NCBI GenBank assembly: GCA_001801575.1
Contig: MGYC01000036.1
Coordinates: 10,671-55,232, forward strand
Direction of reading: 5' to 3'
DNA: 44,562 bases
Source of the DNA: Gammaproteobacteria bacterium RIFCSPHIGHO2_12_FULL_41_20
GTDB taxonomy: Bacteria; Pseudomonadota; Gammaproteobacteria; DSM-16500
A program made the translations under genes and the position numbers. A model generated the notes under the pieces. It had not been told where the DNA came from, searched no databases, and saw nothing but the letters and a program-made list of their open reading frames with translations. Positions 1 to 7,653 of the stretch are shown here, piece after piece (positions within the stretch are counted from its first letter, which is position 1; each line of letters opens with the position of its first letter).

Positions 1-40
1 ACTCCTAACAAAGTGCGAAACTCCTGTTACAATAAACATT

Positions 41-1270
41 ATGCCAGCTTTTCATTACATAGCGGTGAATCCATCCGGCCAAGAACAAAAAGGCGTGATT
101 GAAGCCGACAATGAACGTCAAGCCAGACAGTCGTTACGCGATAGCCATCTTCTTCCCTTGTCATTACATTCTGCCCAAGAAAAAAAATCTCGCGCAAACT
201 GGTGGGATAAATTGTCATTGCCGCGTTTACGTGGTATTAGCCGCAAAGAATTAGCCTTTATTACCCGACAATTTGCAACTTTATTAAAAGCCGGATTGCC
301 AGTAGAAGAAGCGCTGACCGCAGTTGGCGAACAAGCGGACAAGCCGCATTTAAAAGGCTTGGTGTTTTCTGTGCGTAGCAAAGTCGTAGAAGGGCATGCA
401 TTGGCTGCTACCTTGCGAGAATTTCCACAGGCATTTCCTGACTGGTATGTCGCGACAGTGGCAGCTGGCGAACGTTCCGGGCACCTGGATCAGGTGCTAT
501 TAAGGCTAGCTGACTATACTGAACAGCAATGGCAAACCCAGCAAAAAATTCGCATGGCATTGATTTATCCGGTGATGATTATTCTCGTGTCTATTGGTAT
601 TGTCGGATTCTTGCTGGAGTATGTGGTACCGAAAATGGTCGCCATTTACGGACAGTTAGGCCAATCCTTACCTTTGCTAACCTCGGTATTGATTGCACTG
701 AGTAGCGGGATTCAAACCTGGGGCGTGTATGTATTCGTATTGGCAATGATTGTGGCGTATTTTTTTCGACGTGCTATGCGTAGAGACAAAGTGTTTCGTA
801 CGCGGGTACAACAACTAGCGCTGCGTTTGCCAGGGTTAGGTTATTTTGTGCGTACGACAAATACTGCGCGATTTTCACGTACGCTTGCCTTACTGTGTGC
901 AGCAGGTGTGCCACTGTTAGAAGCCATGGCAATTGCCGCAAAATTAGTGACATGCATACCAATTCGTGAAGCATTAGAGGTAGCAGCAAAGCGCGTACGT
1001 GAAGGGGCGGCCATGCATTTGGCGCTAAAGCAAACCACGTATTTTCAACCTATGAATATCCATTTAATCGCTAGTGGTGAAGCGGGCGGGCAATTGGAGC
1101 CCATGCTAGAGCGCGTGGCACAACAGCAAGAGGAAGATATGAAACGTTTGATAGATGTTAGTTTGGCATTATTTGAGCCGATGATGATTCTTATCATGGG
1201 TGCGATTGTGTTGTTTATTGTGCTTGCCGTGATGTTGCCTATTTTCCAGTTGAATCAGCTGAGTATGTAA
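41..1270 (+). CDS. gspF: Type II secretion inner-membrane platform protein GspF
   Basis: This 409-residue protein is the polytopic inner-membrane platform subunit of the T2SS, which links the assembly ATPase to pseudopilus growth. The N-terminus (FHYIAVNPSGQEQKG) is the usual GspF opening. Two T2SSF domains follow, at about residues 72-195 and 275-397; the first carries FITRQFATLLKAGLPVEEAL and the second repeats the pattern as FSRTLALLCAAGVPLLEAM. Hydrophobic segments lie near 173-195, 228-241 and 380-402. The length is normal and the protein is complete. The ATPase gene gspE is not visible in the 40 bases upstream. The stop codon is followed after 12 bases by a palindromic insertion (1283-1449), so the rest of the gsp operon is separated from gspF. 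Confidence 0.96.
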   Translation: MPAFHYIAVNPSGQEQKGVIEADNERQARQSLRDSHLLPLSLHSAQEKKSRANWWDKLSLPRLRGISRKELAFITRQFATLLKAGLPVEEALTAVGEQADKPHLKGLVFSVRSKVVEGHALAATLREFPQAFPDWYVATVAAGERSGHLDQVLLRLADYTEQQWQTQQKIRMALIYPVMIILVSIGIVGFLLEYVVPKMVAIYGQLGQSLPLLTSVLIALSSGIQTWGVYVFVLAMIVAYFFRRAMRRDKVFRTRVQQLALRLPGLGYFVRTTNTARFSRTLALLCAAGVPLLEAMAIAAKLVTCIPIREALEVAAKRVREGAAMHLALKQTTYFQPMNIHLIASGEAGGQLEPMLERVAQQQEEDMKRLIDVSLALFEPMMILIMGAIVLFIVLAVMLPIFQLNQLSM

Positions 1271-1290
1271 AACCTTTACGATGTTAAGTT

Positions 1291-1439
1291 GGGTATGACC
1301 TGTGATAATGTCATGCTGGTGGAGCTATCCTGTGCGAAGGACGTCTCGACCAGGGAAGGTAAGAAGAGCCGAGTACAGGGATGTACGCTTCTGAGAACAG
1401 GATAGCCCCACCAGCATGACATTATCACAGGTCATACCT
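1291..1439. mobile_element. Palindromic MITE-like element A with shared core
   Basis: The arms 1292-1333 and 1397-1438 are inverted repeats of 42 nt with one mismatch. They enclose a 63-nt core (1334-1396) that is nearly identical to the cores at 6013-6079 and 13562-13623. The core holds a GTACA-GGGA-TGTAC hairpin at 1373-1386. GTTAAGTT at 1283-1290 reappears after the right arm as GTATTAAGTT (1440-1449), which fits an 8-bp target duplication with a 2-nt insertion. The element lies between the convergent stops of gspF and the 554-residue gene; the stop of the latter falls in the right copy of the target repeat. There is no U-tract, so it is not an ordinary Rho-independent terminator. No transposase is encoded. 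Confidence 0.85.
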
Positions 1440-1442
1440 GTA

Positions 1443-3107
1443 TTAAGTTTTTCTACCCCGGCGTAATGCGCGTGGATATTTAGTATAACCTGAGTCTGTA
1501 AAGCCAGCAGTTCTATCATCAAGAGCTTGATAACCGCCAATATATCCTTTTACGGAAATATTTTCTCTTCCTATTGCGCTTAATCTTTTTCTGACGTTAT
1601 CAACCATAGAGTGTTCAGGAAATTCCGCAACTTGCTCTGTTCTAGCTCTAAGTGTTGTTCTTTTTACTTGTTTTCTCTCATCATGATTCATGGGTCCTGG
1701 TTGAAAAAATCGTTGGGATAACGACGGTGTTTTTTGTGTGGTATCAATAGCAGGCAGATGGTTTTTTTGTAAGTAGATTTGTATAAATGACTCAATTGGT
1801 TTATTCGCGGGTAACAGAGGAAAGTCATTTTCTGTTTTTGTAATATAACCACCGATTCTATTATCATAGTATCGAAACAATGTGGTTATCCTATCACCAT
1901 CAGTTTTTTGTTGTATTAGTAACGTCGTAGTATCTAGTGTTTCTTTTTCTATATCTTTATGTTTTGAAATTACCCGAATTTTTTTTGGGTGAAAATCAGC
2001 ATAATTAAGCGGTTCTCCCGCTGTTCCACATCCTCTTAGCACAATTTCTTGGAGAGTAGGTGTTTTTTCTACTAGACGAGCGACTAGAGACGTGATTTTT
2101 TCTTGTACTTGCTCAGGTTCTTGAGAGTCCTCAAAGAGGAACGTCGTTGTTTTTCTTTGTTGGCTCCAATGGTGGAGTAGACTTAATTTTTCTAACGCAA
2201 AACTAGCCTTACTTTCTGTAGCTAATATAAGTGCTGTAGCTTGATCAATTACTATAAAAAATTTTCCTTTTTTTTCACATTCGCGCGCACGCATGAGAAT
2301 TACATTTCTTAAGTCGTCGTCAAGTGTATTTTCCAAGATAATGCATAGCTCAACTGGTTTTTCTTCTGCTGCTAATAGAGAAAATGCCTTTGCATAGGCG
2401 TGAGTTATAATATCGTTTAATGTATCGACATCACGGGTTTTCAGTGGTGCAAAAATACTATTTAGCTCTTCCTGAAAACAAAACCAGATATTTGCAGTGG
2501 GTTCAAGCTTTGCTGTCAGGCTTTGTAAAAAACGTTGATAAACTTCAATAATTTTTTGAGCAGATTGTTGTACTATAATTTCTGTATTTTCCTTAAGGTG
2601 AAATTGTTTCTTGCGTTCTATGATATATTTTCCGGCGCTCTCTAAACGATCTTCAGCGATTGACGGATCGTCTTCATCTAGTGAGTCAACTTCTCCAGCG
2701 AGGGTTTTTTCTAATTGTCGGCTAAAGTCGTCTAACTCGGGTTCAGTTAGCTGGCTAAGAATCGCTTCTGGGTTGGTTCCTAAAAATCTATTAATACTGC
2801 TTGTGTAATTGCGAATAGACTCATGATCAATACCATCATTAAACAGTGCATTACCTGCTGCGCGCTGAAATTTATTAAGCAGATCTGCACAGTCCGTAGC
2901 TGTTTGAATGAGTGTTTTTGTAGGTTGAGTTGTAGATGATTGTTTGTATGCGCTTATTTTAGCTGCTAATTCTGCGAGTAAACGTTGGGGTTCCGATTCT
3001 AGATTAAGTTTAGCAACTTCATCAATGATAAAATTAATCATAGACAGGATATCATTACAAAAATACCGCCATATTTTTTGTTTTGTTGCGCTACTAGCAG
3101 AATGCAT
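1443..3107 (-). CDS. Unrecognised 554-residue protein, effector candidate
   Basis: I do not recognise this protein. It is 554 residues long, largely soluble and charged, with no signal peptide or membrane segment. The N-terminal third is helical and rich in Q, E, K and L. The middle holds alternating hydrophobic stretches (FFIVIDQATALILA), followed by a motif IVLRGCGTAG near residue 366. The C-terminus is basic (RALRRGRKT). It is the last gene of a three-gene minus-strand operon: its ATG comes 20 nt after the stop of the 257-residue gene, with a weak GAGG upstream. The operon interrupts the gsp cluster, which suggests acquisition or rearrangement. A role as a translocated effector is only inference from context and lack of recognisable family. 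Confidence 0.75.
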   Translation of the reverse strand: MHSASSATKQKIWRYFCNDILSMINFIIDEVAKLNLESEPQRLLAELAAKISAYKQSSTTQPTKTLIQTATDCADLLNKFQRAAGNALFNDGIDHESIRNYTSSINRFLGTNPEAILSQLTEPELDDFSRQLEKTLAGEVDSLDEDDPSIAEDRLESAGKYIIERKKQFHLKENTEIIVQQSAQKIIEVYQRFLQSLTAKLEPTANIWFCFQEELNSIFAPLKTRDVDTLNDIITHAYAKAFSLLAAEEKPVELCIILENTLDDDLRNVILMRARECEKKGKFFIVIDQATALILATESKASFALEKLSLLHHWSQQRKTTTFLFEDSQEPEQVQEKITSLVARLVEKTPTLQEIVLRGCGTAGEPLNYADFHPKKIRVISKHKDIEKETLDTTTLLIQQKTDGDRITTLFRYYDNRIGGYITKTENDFPLLPANKPIESFIQIYLQKNHLPAIDTTQKTPSLSQRFFQPGPMNHDERKQVKRTTLRARTEQVAEFPEHSMVDNVRKRLSAIGRENISVKGYIGGYQALDDRTAGFTDSGYTKYPRALRRGRKT

Positions 3108-3127
3108 AGTTAAGTGCCTCTTGCTAT

Positions 3128-3901
3128 TTAATCAATAATATCGATATCCATGCCTCCAAATACTTGTTCTATGGTTTCATCTGCCGCATCAGCAAGTGTA
3201 TAACCTGTATCGCCAAACCAGCGTTTGATGGCCACTAACTCGCGGCCGCGTAAAAAAATGTAAAAACCTAAGAAAGCCACGTCGGGATCTTGGGTATCAG
3301 GCTGAAAGACGTAGCGTTCTGCATAAGGCAAGCGTTTGCTGGATTCGGTTTTCGTATATTCAGAGAGAATACCAAATGCTTCTTCAGCAGAGGCAGCTTG
3401 TTCACAGCGTTCTTGCGTTTTATGGTAGTCATCCAAACGTTGACGGACGATTTTTTCTAATTCATCTTCTTTAAATAGCTCCGTAAAACCATGCGGCAAG
3501 CGCTCATCCAAACCAAATACCTTATTAATAAAGTCAGCATTATGTGGTTTGACGGTATCTTGTGGTAGCAAACGATGAAACAAAGGCACAGCCAGGCAAG
3601 CACGTTTAAATGAGGGTAAGTTAAGATAAAATTGGTTGTCGCGAATCGTCAGTGTGCCTAAGCGTACTGGACGTTCAGGATTTTTTTTGAAAGAGTCGAG
3701 GGATTCAAAGCGTAAATCATCACATTCTCCTTGCCAAAACCAATCCCAGGAAGTAGCAGAAGGATTTTTTTTCAAGCATTTTAATTTATTGAGTGCTTCG
3801 ATGAGTTGTTCTTTTTGAAACAAGTCATAATTCAAGCGAATCGGTTGATAAGCCTCGCCTGTCTCTACCGTGAGAAAAGGCTTTTGCAACCGGTCAAACA
3901 T
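3128..3901 (-). CDS. Unrecognised 257-residue soluble protein
   Basis: I do not recognise this protein. It is 257 residues long, acidic and soluble, with no signal peptide or membrane segment. It is rich in aromatic residues (SWDWFWQGECDDLRF, YVFQPDTQDPDVAFLGFYIF) and ends in an acidic tail (MDIDIID). The ATG at 3901 is supported by an AGGAG ribosome binding site seven bases upstream on the minus strand. It is the middle gene of a three-gene operon, 27 nt after the 119-residue coiled-coil gene and 20 nt before the 554-residue gene. Close spacing suggests the three products act together, but nothing in the sequence gives a reaction. Confidence 0.75.
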   Translation of the reverse strand: MFDRLQKPFLTVETGEAYQPIRLNYDLFQKEQLIEALNKLKCLKKNPSATSWDWFWQGECDDLRFESLDSFKKNPERPVRLGTLTIRDNQFYLNLPSFKRACLAVPLFHRLLPQDTVKPHNADFINKVFGLDERLPHGFTELFKEDELEKIVRQRLDDYHKTQERCEQAASAEEAFGILSEYTKTESSKRLPYAERYVFQPDTQDPDVAFLGFYIFLRGRELVAIKRWFGDTGYTLADAADETIEQVFGGMDIDIID

Positions 3902-3928
3902 ACTTGGCTCCTAAGAAGTGACTTTCTG

Positions 3929-4288
3929 TTACCGTCGTCCCGGGCGGGGTAATGAGTCTTGGGCTTGTTCTACACCTTTTTTTGCTTGGCTAAATGTTTT
4001 TTGTAATTGAGAATTTTGTGTTTGTAATTGTGTTAATGCGGTTTCGAGTGCTTTCTGGGCGGCTTTTTGTAATGCAGGATCTGCGTGTTTTGCTCCTAAC
4101 TGCTCTGCCGCGAGAGAGACTCTAGCTACTTGTTGGTTCAGTTGGTGCGTTCCTTTAATAGAAGCATCTAAAGCCCGACTTACTGCTTGTAAGGTTTCTA
4201 ACGTTACTCTCATACCTTCTTGTATACCATGAGCGCCAAATTGAATACCTTCTCTTACAGCTTGTGCTTCTTGTTGACGGTTTTTCAC
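3929..4288 (-). CDS. Small helical coiled-coil protein, 119 residues
   Basis: This is the first gene of the three-gene minus-strand operon. The product is almost entirely helical and rich in Q, A, L and E (ETALTQLQTQNSQLQKTF), with a basic end (LPRPGRR). There is no signal peptide. It starts with GTG at 4288, preceded on the minus strand by GAGGAG at normal spacing. A small coiled-coil gene ahead of larger partners could encode a chaperone or adaptor, but that is inference from size and context only. Confidence 0.7.
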   Translation of the reverse strand: MKNRQQEAQAVREGIQFGAHGIQEGMRVTLETLQAVSRALDASIKGTHQLNQQVARVSLAAEQLGAKHADPALQKAAQKALETALTQLQTQNSQLQKTFSQAKKGVEQAQDSLPRPGRR

Positions 4289-4341
4289 GGCTAACTCCTC
4301 ATTTCTCTATATTCTCTATGTATATGCCTCAAGTTCTTTTA

Positions 4342-4347
4342 ATTATA
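4342..4347 (-). promoter_or_regulatory. Candidate -10 box of the minus-strand three-gene operon
   Basis: The minus strand reads a perfect TATAAT here, 54 bases before the GTG of the 119-residue gene. The -35 region is weak (TTAATC at about 19 bp spacing). The same 181-bp divergent region must also serve gspG on the plus strand, where I see no clear -35/-10 pair. Confidence 0.4.
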
Positions 4348-4469
4348 GCCGCTTTATGGCGACTTAGATTAACATACCCTGAAATATTAGGGCTGTATTT
4401 GTTTACACCTTAACCAAAACCAGTTAAATTTTCAATATCATACTTTAAATAAAAACGGTATCTGTTTCT

Positions 4470-4913
4470 ATGAAAATAATACAATCAAAGCGTTATGTGG
4501 CCATGCGCGGTTTCACCTTGATTGAAGTCATGGTAGTGGTGGTTATTTTAGGGATTTTAGCGGCAATTATTGTGCCTAAAATTATGAGCCGTCCGGAGCA
4601 AGCAAGAATGGTCAAGGTAAAACAAGATATTTTAGCCGTTCAAAGCGCTTTAGATTTGTATAAGTTAGATAATAGCTTCTACCCTAGTACAGACCAAGGA
4701 TTACGTGCTTTAGTGGTAAAACCGACAACATCGCCGGTGCCACGTAATTGGAAGTCTGATGGGTATTTGCGAGAAATTCCTTTAGACCCCTGGGGAGAGC
4801 CTTACCAATATCTCAATGATAATGAGCAAATTCGTATTTTTAGTTATGGCCCCAAAGGTAAAGAAGGGGGTGCGGAGATAGGTAATTGGAACGCCGATGA
4901 AAGTAGTGGATAA
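4470..4913 (+). CDS. gspG: Major pseudopilin GspG
   Basis: GspG is the major subunit of the T2SS pseudopilus, processed and N-methylated by prepilin peptidase in the inner membrane. The protein has 147 residues. The type III leader is cut after the glycine in MRG, giving a mature start FTLIEVMVV with the conserved Glu at position 5. The C-terminal region shows the GspG signature: SALDLYKLDNSFYPSTDQGL, then LDPWGEPYQYL and a final GGAEIGNWN. The ATG at 4503 (MRGFTLIE) would give a short leader and is an alternative start. The gene begins the gspGHIJKLM run, divergent from the three-gene island, and overlaps gspH by 17 nt. Confidence 0.97.
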   Translation: MKIIQSKRYVAMRGFTLIEVMVVVVILGILAAIIVPKIMSRPEQARMVKVKQDILAVQSALDLYKLDNSFYPSTDQGLRALVVKPTTSPVPRNWKSDGYLREIPLDPWGEPYQYLNDNEQIRIFSYGPKGKEGGAEIGNWNADESSG

Positions 4914-5523
4914 GTGTTTTCAGCGGGCTCAGTGGAAACTGCCTAGCTGTCATTCTGAGCTGGGCTGTCGTAAGCTTGGCAGAACAGTTCCCCTGCTGCC
5001 AGTTAGCTCGGTGAGATGTTCCCTTGGTTTTACCTTGATTGAAATACTAGTGGTATTGCTGATCATTAGCATTGTGACCACAGTAGCAATGTTATCGATT
5101 AGCTATAGTCCCCACCAGCGCGCAAAACTTCTGGCAAATACTTTAGCCGACTCACTGATCTTGGCAGAAGAGCAAGCGATATTGCAGCAAACCACATTAG
5201 GGTTAGTGATTACTACCGAAGCGTTTCAATTTGTGAATGAGTCGCTACAGTCTCAAGGTGGGGTGCCAGATTGGCAACCAGTAAAGGCAGCGGTTTTTAA
5301 TAAGCATCTTATCCCATCCAATATAGCGTTGCGCTTAGAAATTGCTGGGAAAACCATATCATTACCAAAAAAATCAGCACACATTACTCCACAAATTGTG
5401 ATTTCCAGCGGCGGTGAAGTGACACCGTTTACATTGTGGATAGGTGCAACAGGACACGCAGCGAGTTATAAGGTTGTAGGTGAAGCCAATGGCCACATTG
5501 AGCAAAGTGCAGTGACTCCATGA
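4897..5523 (+). CDS. gspH: Minor pseudopilin GspH with unusually long leader
   Basis: GspH is a minor pseudopilin of the T2SS tip complex. The core G-FTLIEILVVLLIISI is a prepilin cleavage site followed by the N-terminal membrane helix. From the ATG at 4897, which overlaps the end of gspG, the leader would be 43 residues long, against about 6-15 in most family members. The extra codons come from a stretch with repeat character: GTCATTCTGAGC at 4951 and an imperfect hairpin near 4976-5010. An in-frame GTG only a few codons before the cleavage site (VRCSLGFTLIE) is an alternative start with a normal short leader but no clear ribosome binding site. The stop overlaps gspI by 4 nt. Confidence 0.9.
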   Translation: MKVVDKCFQRAQWKLPSCHSELGCRKLGRTVPLLPVSSVRCSLGFTLIEILVVLLIISIVTTVAMLSISYSPHQRAKLLANTLADSLILAEEQAILQQTTLGLVITTEAFQFVNESLQSQGGVPDWQPVKAAVFNKHLIPSNIALRLEIAGKTISLPKKSAHITPQIVISSGGEVTPFTLWIGATGHAASYKVVGEANGHIEQSAVTP

Positions 5524-5930
5524 AAGGGCCAATCGATGTTTTTTCTGAACGCAAAGCTTCGTCATCAATAGTAGGGCTCACATTAATTGAAGTATTAATT
5601 GCACTGGCTATTGTCGCTATCGCCTTTACTGCAATTATTAAAGTAGCTTCACAAAATATTCGCGCGACTACATATTTACAAGAAAAAACGGTGGCTACCT
5701 GGGTAGGCTTACAGGTAGTGAATGAGGCACGTGTGGGATTATTAGTCGTACCAGAAGCACCAGGCAAGTTAGAACAAGAGACTACCATGTTAGGCCATAC
5801 TTGGGCATGGCATTTGTATCGGCTGCCTTCTGCTAACAAGCAAGTGCGCGAAGTACAAGTGGATGTATTGCGCAGCAAATCAGGTACTATTGTGACTAGC
5901 TTAGTCGGTTATGTGAGAGTGGAGAAATAG
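5520..5930 (+). CDS. gspI: Minor pseudopilin GspI
   Basis: The protein has 136 residues. A 19-residue leader ends in VG, followed by LTLIEVLIALAIVAIAF, the prepilin cleavage and N-terminal helix motif with Glu at mature position 5. In the family, GspI nucleates the GspI-J-K complex at the pseudopilus tip. The start overlaps the gspH stop by 4 nt, so translation is probably coupled. A palindromic element follows the stop and separates gspI from the gspJ core. ATG at 5932, just after the stop, opens a short frame that ends inside that element and may be a remnant of the ancestral gspJ start. Confidence 0.94.
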   Translation: MKGPIDVFSERKASSSIVGLTLIEVLIALAIVAIAFTAIIKVASQNIRATTYLQEKTVATWVGLQVVNEARVGLLVVPEAPGKLEQETTMLGHTWAWHLYRLPSANKQVREVQVDVLRSKSGTIVTSLVGYVRVEK

Positions 5931-5959
5931 AATGAGAGAGCGAGCTATAATTAGTAATC

Positions 5960-6132
5960 CCCTCTCTCCAGGGGGTGAGCCGTGATTAATGTTACGCTGG
6001 TGAGGTTGTCCTATTCGAAGGACGTCTCGACCAGGGAGGGTAAGAAGAGCCGAGTACAGGGATGTACATTCCTGAGAACAGGACAGCCTCACCAGCGTAA
6101 CATTAATCACGGCTCATCCCCTGGAGAGAGGG
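5960..6132. mobile_element. Palindromic MITE-like element B with shared core
   Basis: The arms 5960-6012 and 6080-6132 are inverted repeats of 53 nt with two mismatches; both can form G-U pairs in plus-strand RNA. They enclose the same core as element A (6013-6079), including the GTACA-GGGA-TGTAC hairpin at 6054-6067. The inner 40 nt of the arms are homologous to the arms of element A, and most differences are matched in both arms. I see no clean target duplication. If the family terminus is the GGGTGAGC at 5973, the outer 12-13 nt are inverted flanks. The element provides the GTG start and N-terminal codons of gspJ. Confidence 0.82.
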
Positions 6133-6731
6133 AAATCCACTTTGCTAAGTTCCCTGGTTTTACCCTGCTAGAAATCTTGATTGCATTATTTATCTTTGCC
6201 ATTGTCTCCTCCCTTATTGCCGTTGCCTTACGTACTGTAATCAACGCGCAGAGTGAGACAGAAGTACAATCAGCCCGATTTCGCAACTTGGAAATGGCGT
6301 GGATTATTTTCGCTAATGATATTCAGCAAACCACGAATCGCCCTATTTTGGATGCATCCGGTAGACAAGAAGCAGCTTTTATAGGCTTACAAGCCAGTAT
6401 GACATTTACGCATATGGGATGGCCTAATCCACGAGGAGAGTTATTACGCAGCACATTACAACGTACTCGCTATCGCTTACAGGATCACACGGTGTTGCGT
6501 GAAATCTGGCCAGAGTTAGATCGAGGTCAGGCCGCTATACCCTTGGCTCGGCCGTTATTGCATGATGTTGCTATGCTTCGTTTTGAATACCTGGATGAGC
6601 GTGGGCAATCTTATGCGATGTGGCCGGTTTCAAAACAGCCAAACTTGTCGCCCTTGCCACGAGCAGTGCGTATTATTGTAGTCTGGGTAGACGGGCAAAA
6701 GATGAGCCAACTTTATGTTATTCCACATTAA
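5982..6731 (+). CDS. gspJ: Minor pseudopilin GspJ, N-terminus encoded by a repeat element
   Basis: GspJ is a minor pseudopilin of the T2SS tip. The core PG-FTLLEILIALFIFAIV is a prepilin cleavage site plus N-terminal helix, and the C-terminal half has the family pattern (LRFEYLDERGQSYAMWP). Translation from GTG 5982, preceded by AGGGGG, reads in frame through palindromic element B. That gives a leader of about 60 residues before the cleavage site, which is very unusual. No normal ATG, GTG or TTG start lies between the element and the cleavage site; ATT codons do occur. Either the long leader is tolerated or translation starts at a rare codon. The 3' end overlaps gspK by 17 nt. Confidence 0.88.
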   Translation: MINVTLVRLSYSKDVSTREGKKSRVQGCTFLRTGQPHQRNINHGSSPGEREIHFAKFPGFTLLEILIALFIFAIVSSLIAVALRTVINAQSETEVQSARFRNLEMAWIIFANDIQQTTNRPILDASGRQEAAFIGLQASMTFTHMGWPNPRGELLRSTLQRTRYRLQDHTVLREIWPELDRGQAAIPLARPLLHDVAMLRFEYLDERGQSYAMWPVSKQPNLSPLPRAVRIIVVWVDGQKMSQLYVIPH

Positions 6732-7653
6732 GGAACTGCAGCAAAAGTTCATCATTCATCAGCGCGGCGTAGTATTAATTATTGCGCTTTTTGTTATGAC
6801 ATTAATTGCTGTGATGGCTGTGGCGATGATGGCACGATTACAACGCGATACTTATCGCACTAGCTTGGTGATTCATGCGACTCAAGCAGAATTGTATGCA
6901 CAAGGCTCAGTAGCTTGGGCTATGCAACAATTGCGTGACAATAAAGAAAAAAATCGACTGGATAATGCCCCTATTCATTTACCGGTGAAACAAATCTATG
7001 AGTACCGTATTGATAGCGTGATAGAAGATGCACAAGGGTATTTTAACTTAAATAATCTTGCTGATTCTGCGGTACAGCAAGATTTTCAGCGCTTACTGCG
7101 GGCAGTTGTTCCACAGTTAAATGCCCAAGCAGGTATGGATATAGCAAGAGCGCTAACAGATTGGGTAACACCGGGGGTGCATAATAGTGTGTATGATAGA
7201 TATTACCTAAGTTTAAAACCGGCTTATCGTGCTGCACATCGACCTATGTTGAGTGTCAGTGAGTTGCGCTTAGTTAAAGGCGTAACGCCGGCACTTTATA
7301 ATGCTTTGCTACCTTATGTGACAGCTTTGCCAGAGAAAACTGCAATAAATGTACAAAGTGCTTTGCCACAGGTGCTTATGTCTTTGAGTCCCACGCTAAA
7401 CTTATCTGTTGTCCAACAGATAGTGAGCCATCGACAAGTAACACCGTTTACGACGTTAGAGAAATTCACGGGGCTGGAAGTGGTAAAAAACCATGCAATT
7501 GCGGCAGATAAAGTAACAGTAAATAGCACATATTTTCTGGTAGTGACAACAGTGATGGTTGAGTCTGAAACTTATCGCCTCTATACGTTGCTATCCCGTC
7601 TGGTGCAAAATGAAAGGTTACAGGTGAAGATGCTATGGCAGAGCAAACATTAG
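6715..7653 (+). CDS. gspK: Minor pseudopilin GspK
   Basis: The protein has 312 residues and is the large minor pseudopilin that caps the T2SS pseudopilus. The leader ends in QRG, followed by VVLIIALFVMTLIAVMA. It lacks Glu at mature position 5, as is typical for GspK. The periplasmic region has the family elements EDAQGYFNLNNL, ALTDWVTPG, a YRAAHRPMLSVSELRLVKG motif and a C-terminal helix-hairpin-helix-like part. The start overlaps gspJ by 17 nt and the stop overlaps gspL by 19 nt, which supports one coupled operon. Confidence 0.95.
   Translation: MLFHIKELQQKFIIHQRGVVLIIALFVMTLIAVMAVAMMARLQRDTYRTSLVIHATQAELYAQGSVAWAMQQLRDNKEKNRLDNAPIHLPVKQIYEYRIDSVIEDAQGYFNLNNLADSAVQQDFQRLLRAVVPQLNAQAGMDIARALTDWVTPGVHNSVYDRYYLSLKPAYRAAHRPMLSVSELRLVKGVTPALYNALLPYVTALPEKTAINVQSALPQVLMSLSPTLNLSVVQQIVSHRQVTPFTTLEKFTGLEVVKNHAIAADKVTVNSTYFLVVTTVMVESETYRLYTLLSRLVQNERLQVKMLWQSKH

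Noticed and set aside
1291-1439. Long hairpins considered as Rho-independent terminators
   Set aside because: They lack U-tracts, contain a conserved long core, and at other sites carry target duplications, so insertion elements explain them better, though they may still affect RNA ends.
5429-5878. 149-codon minus-strand frame across gspH/gspI
   Set aside because: It is antisense to two overlapping pseudopilin genes with clear motifs.
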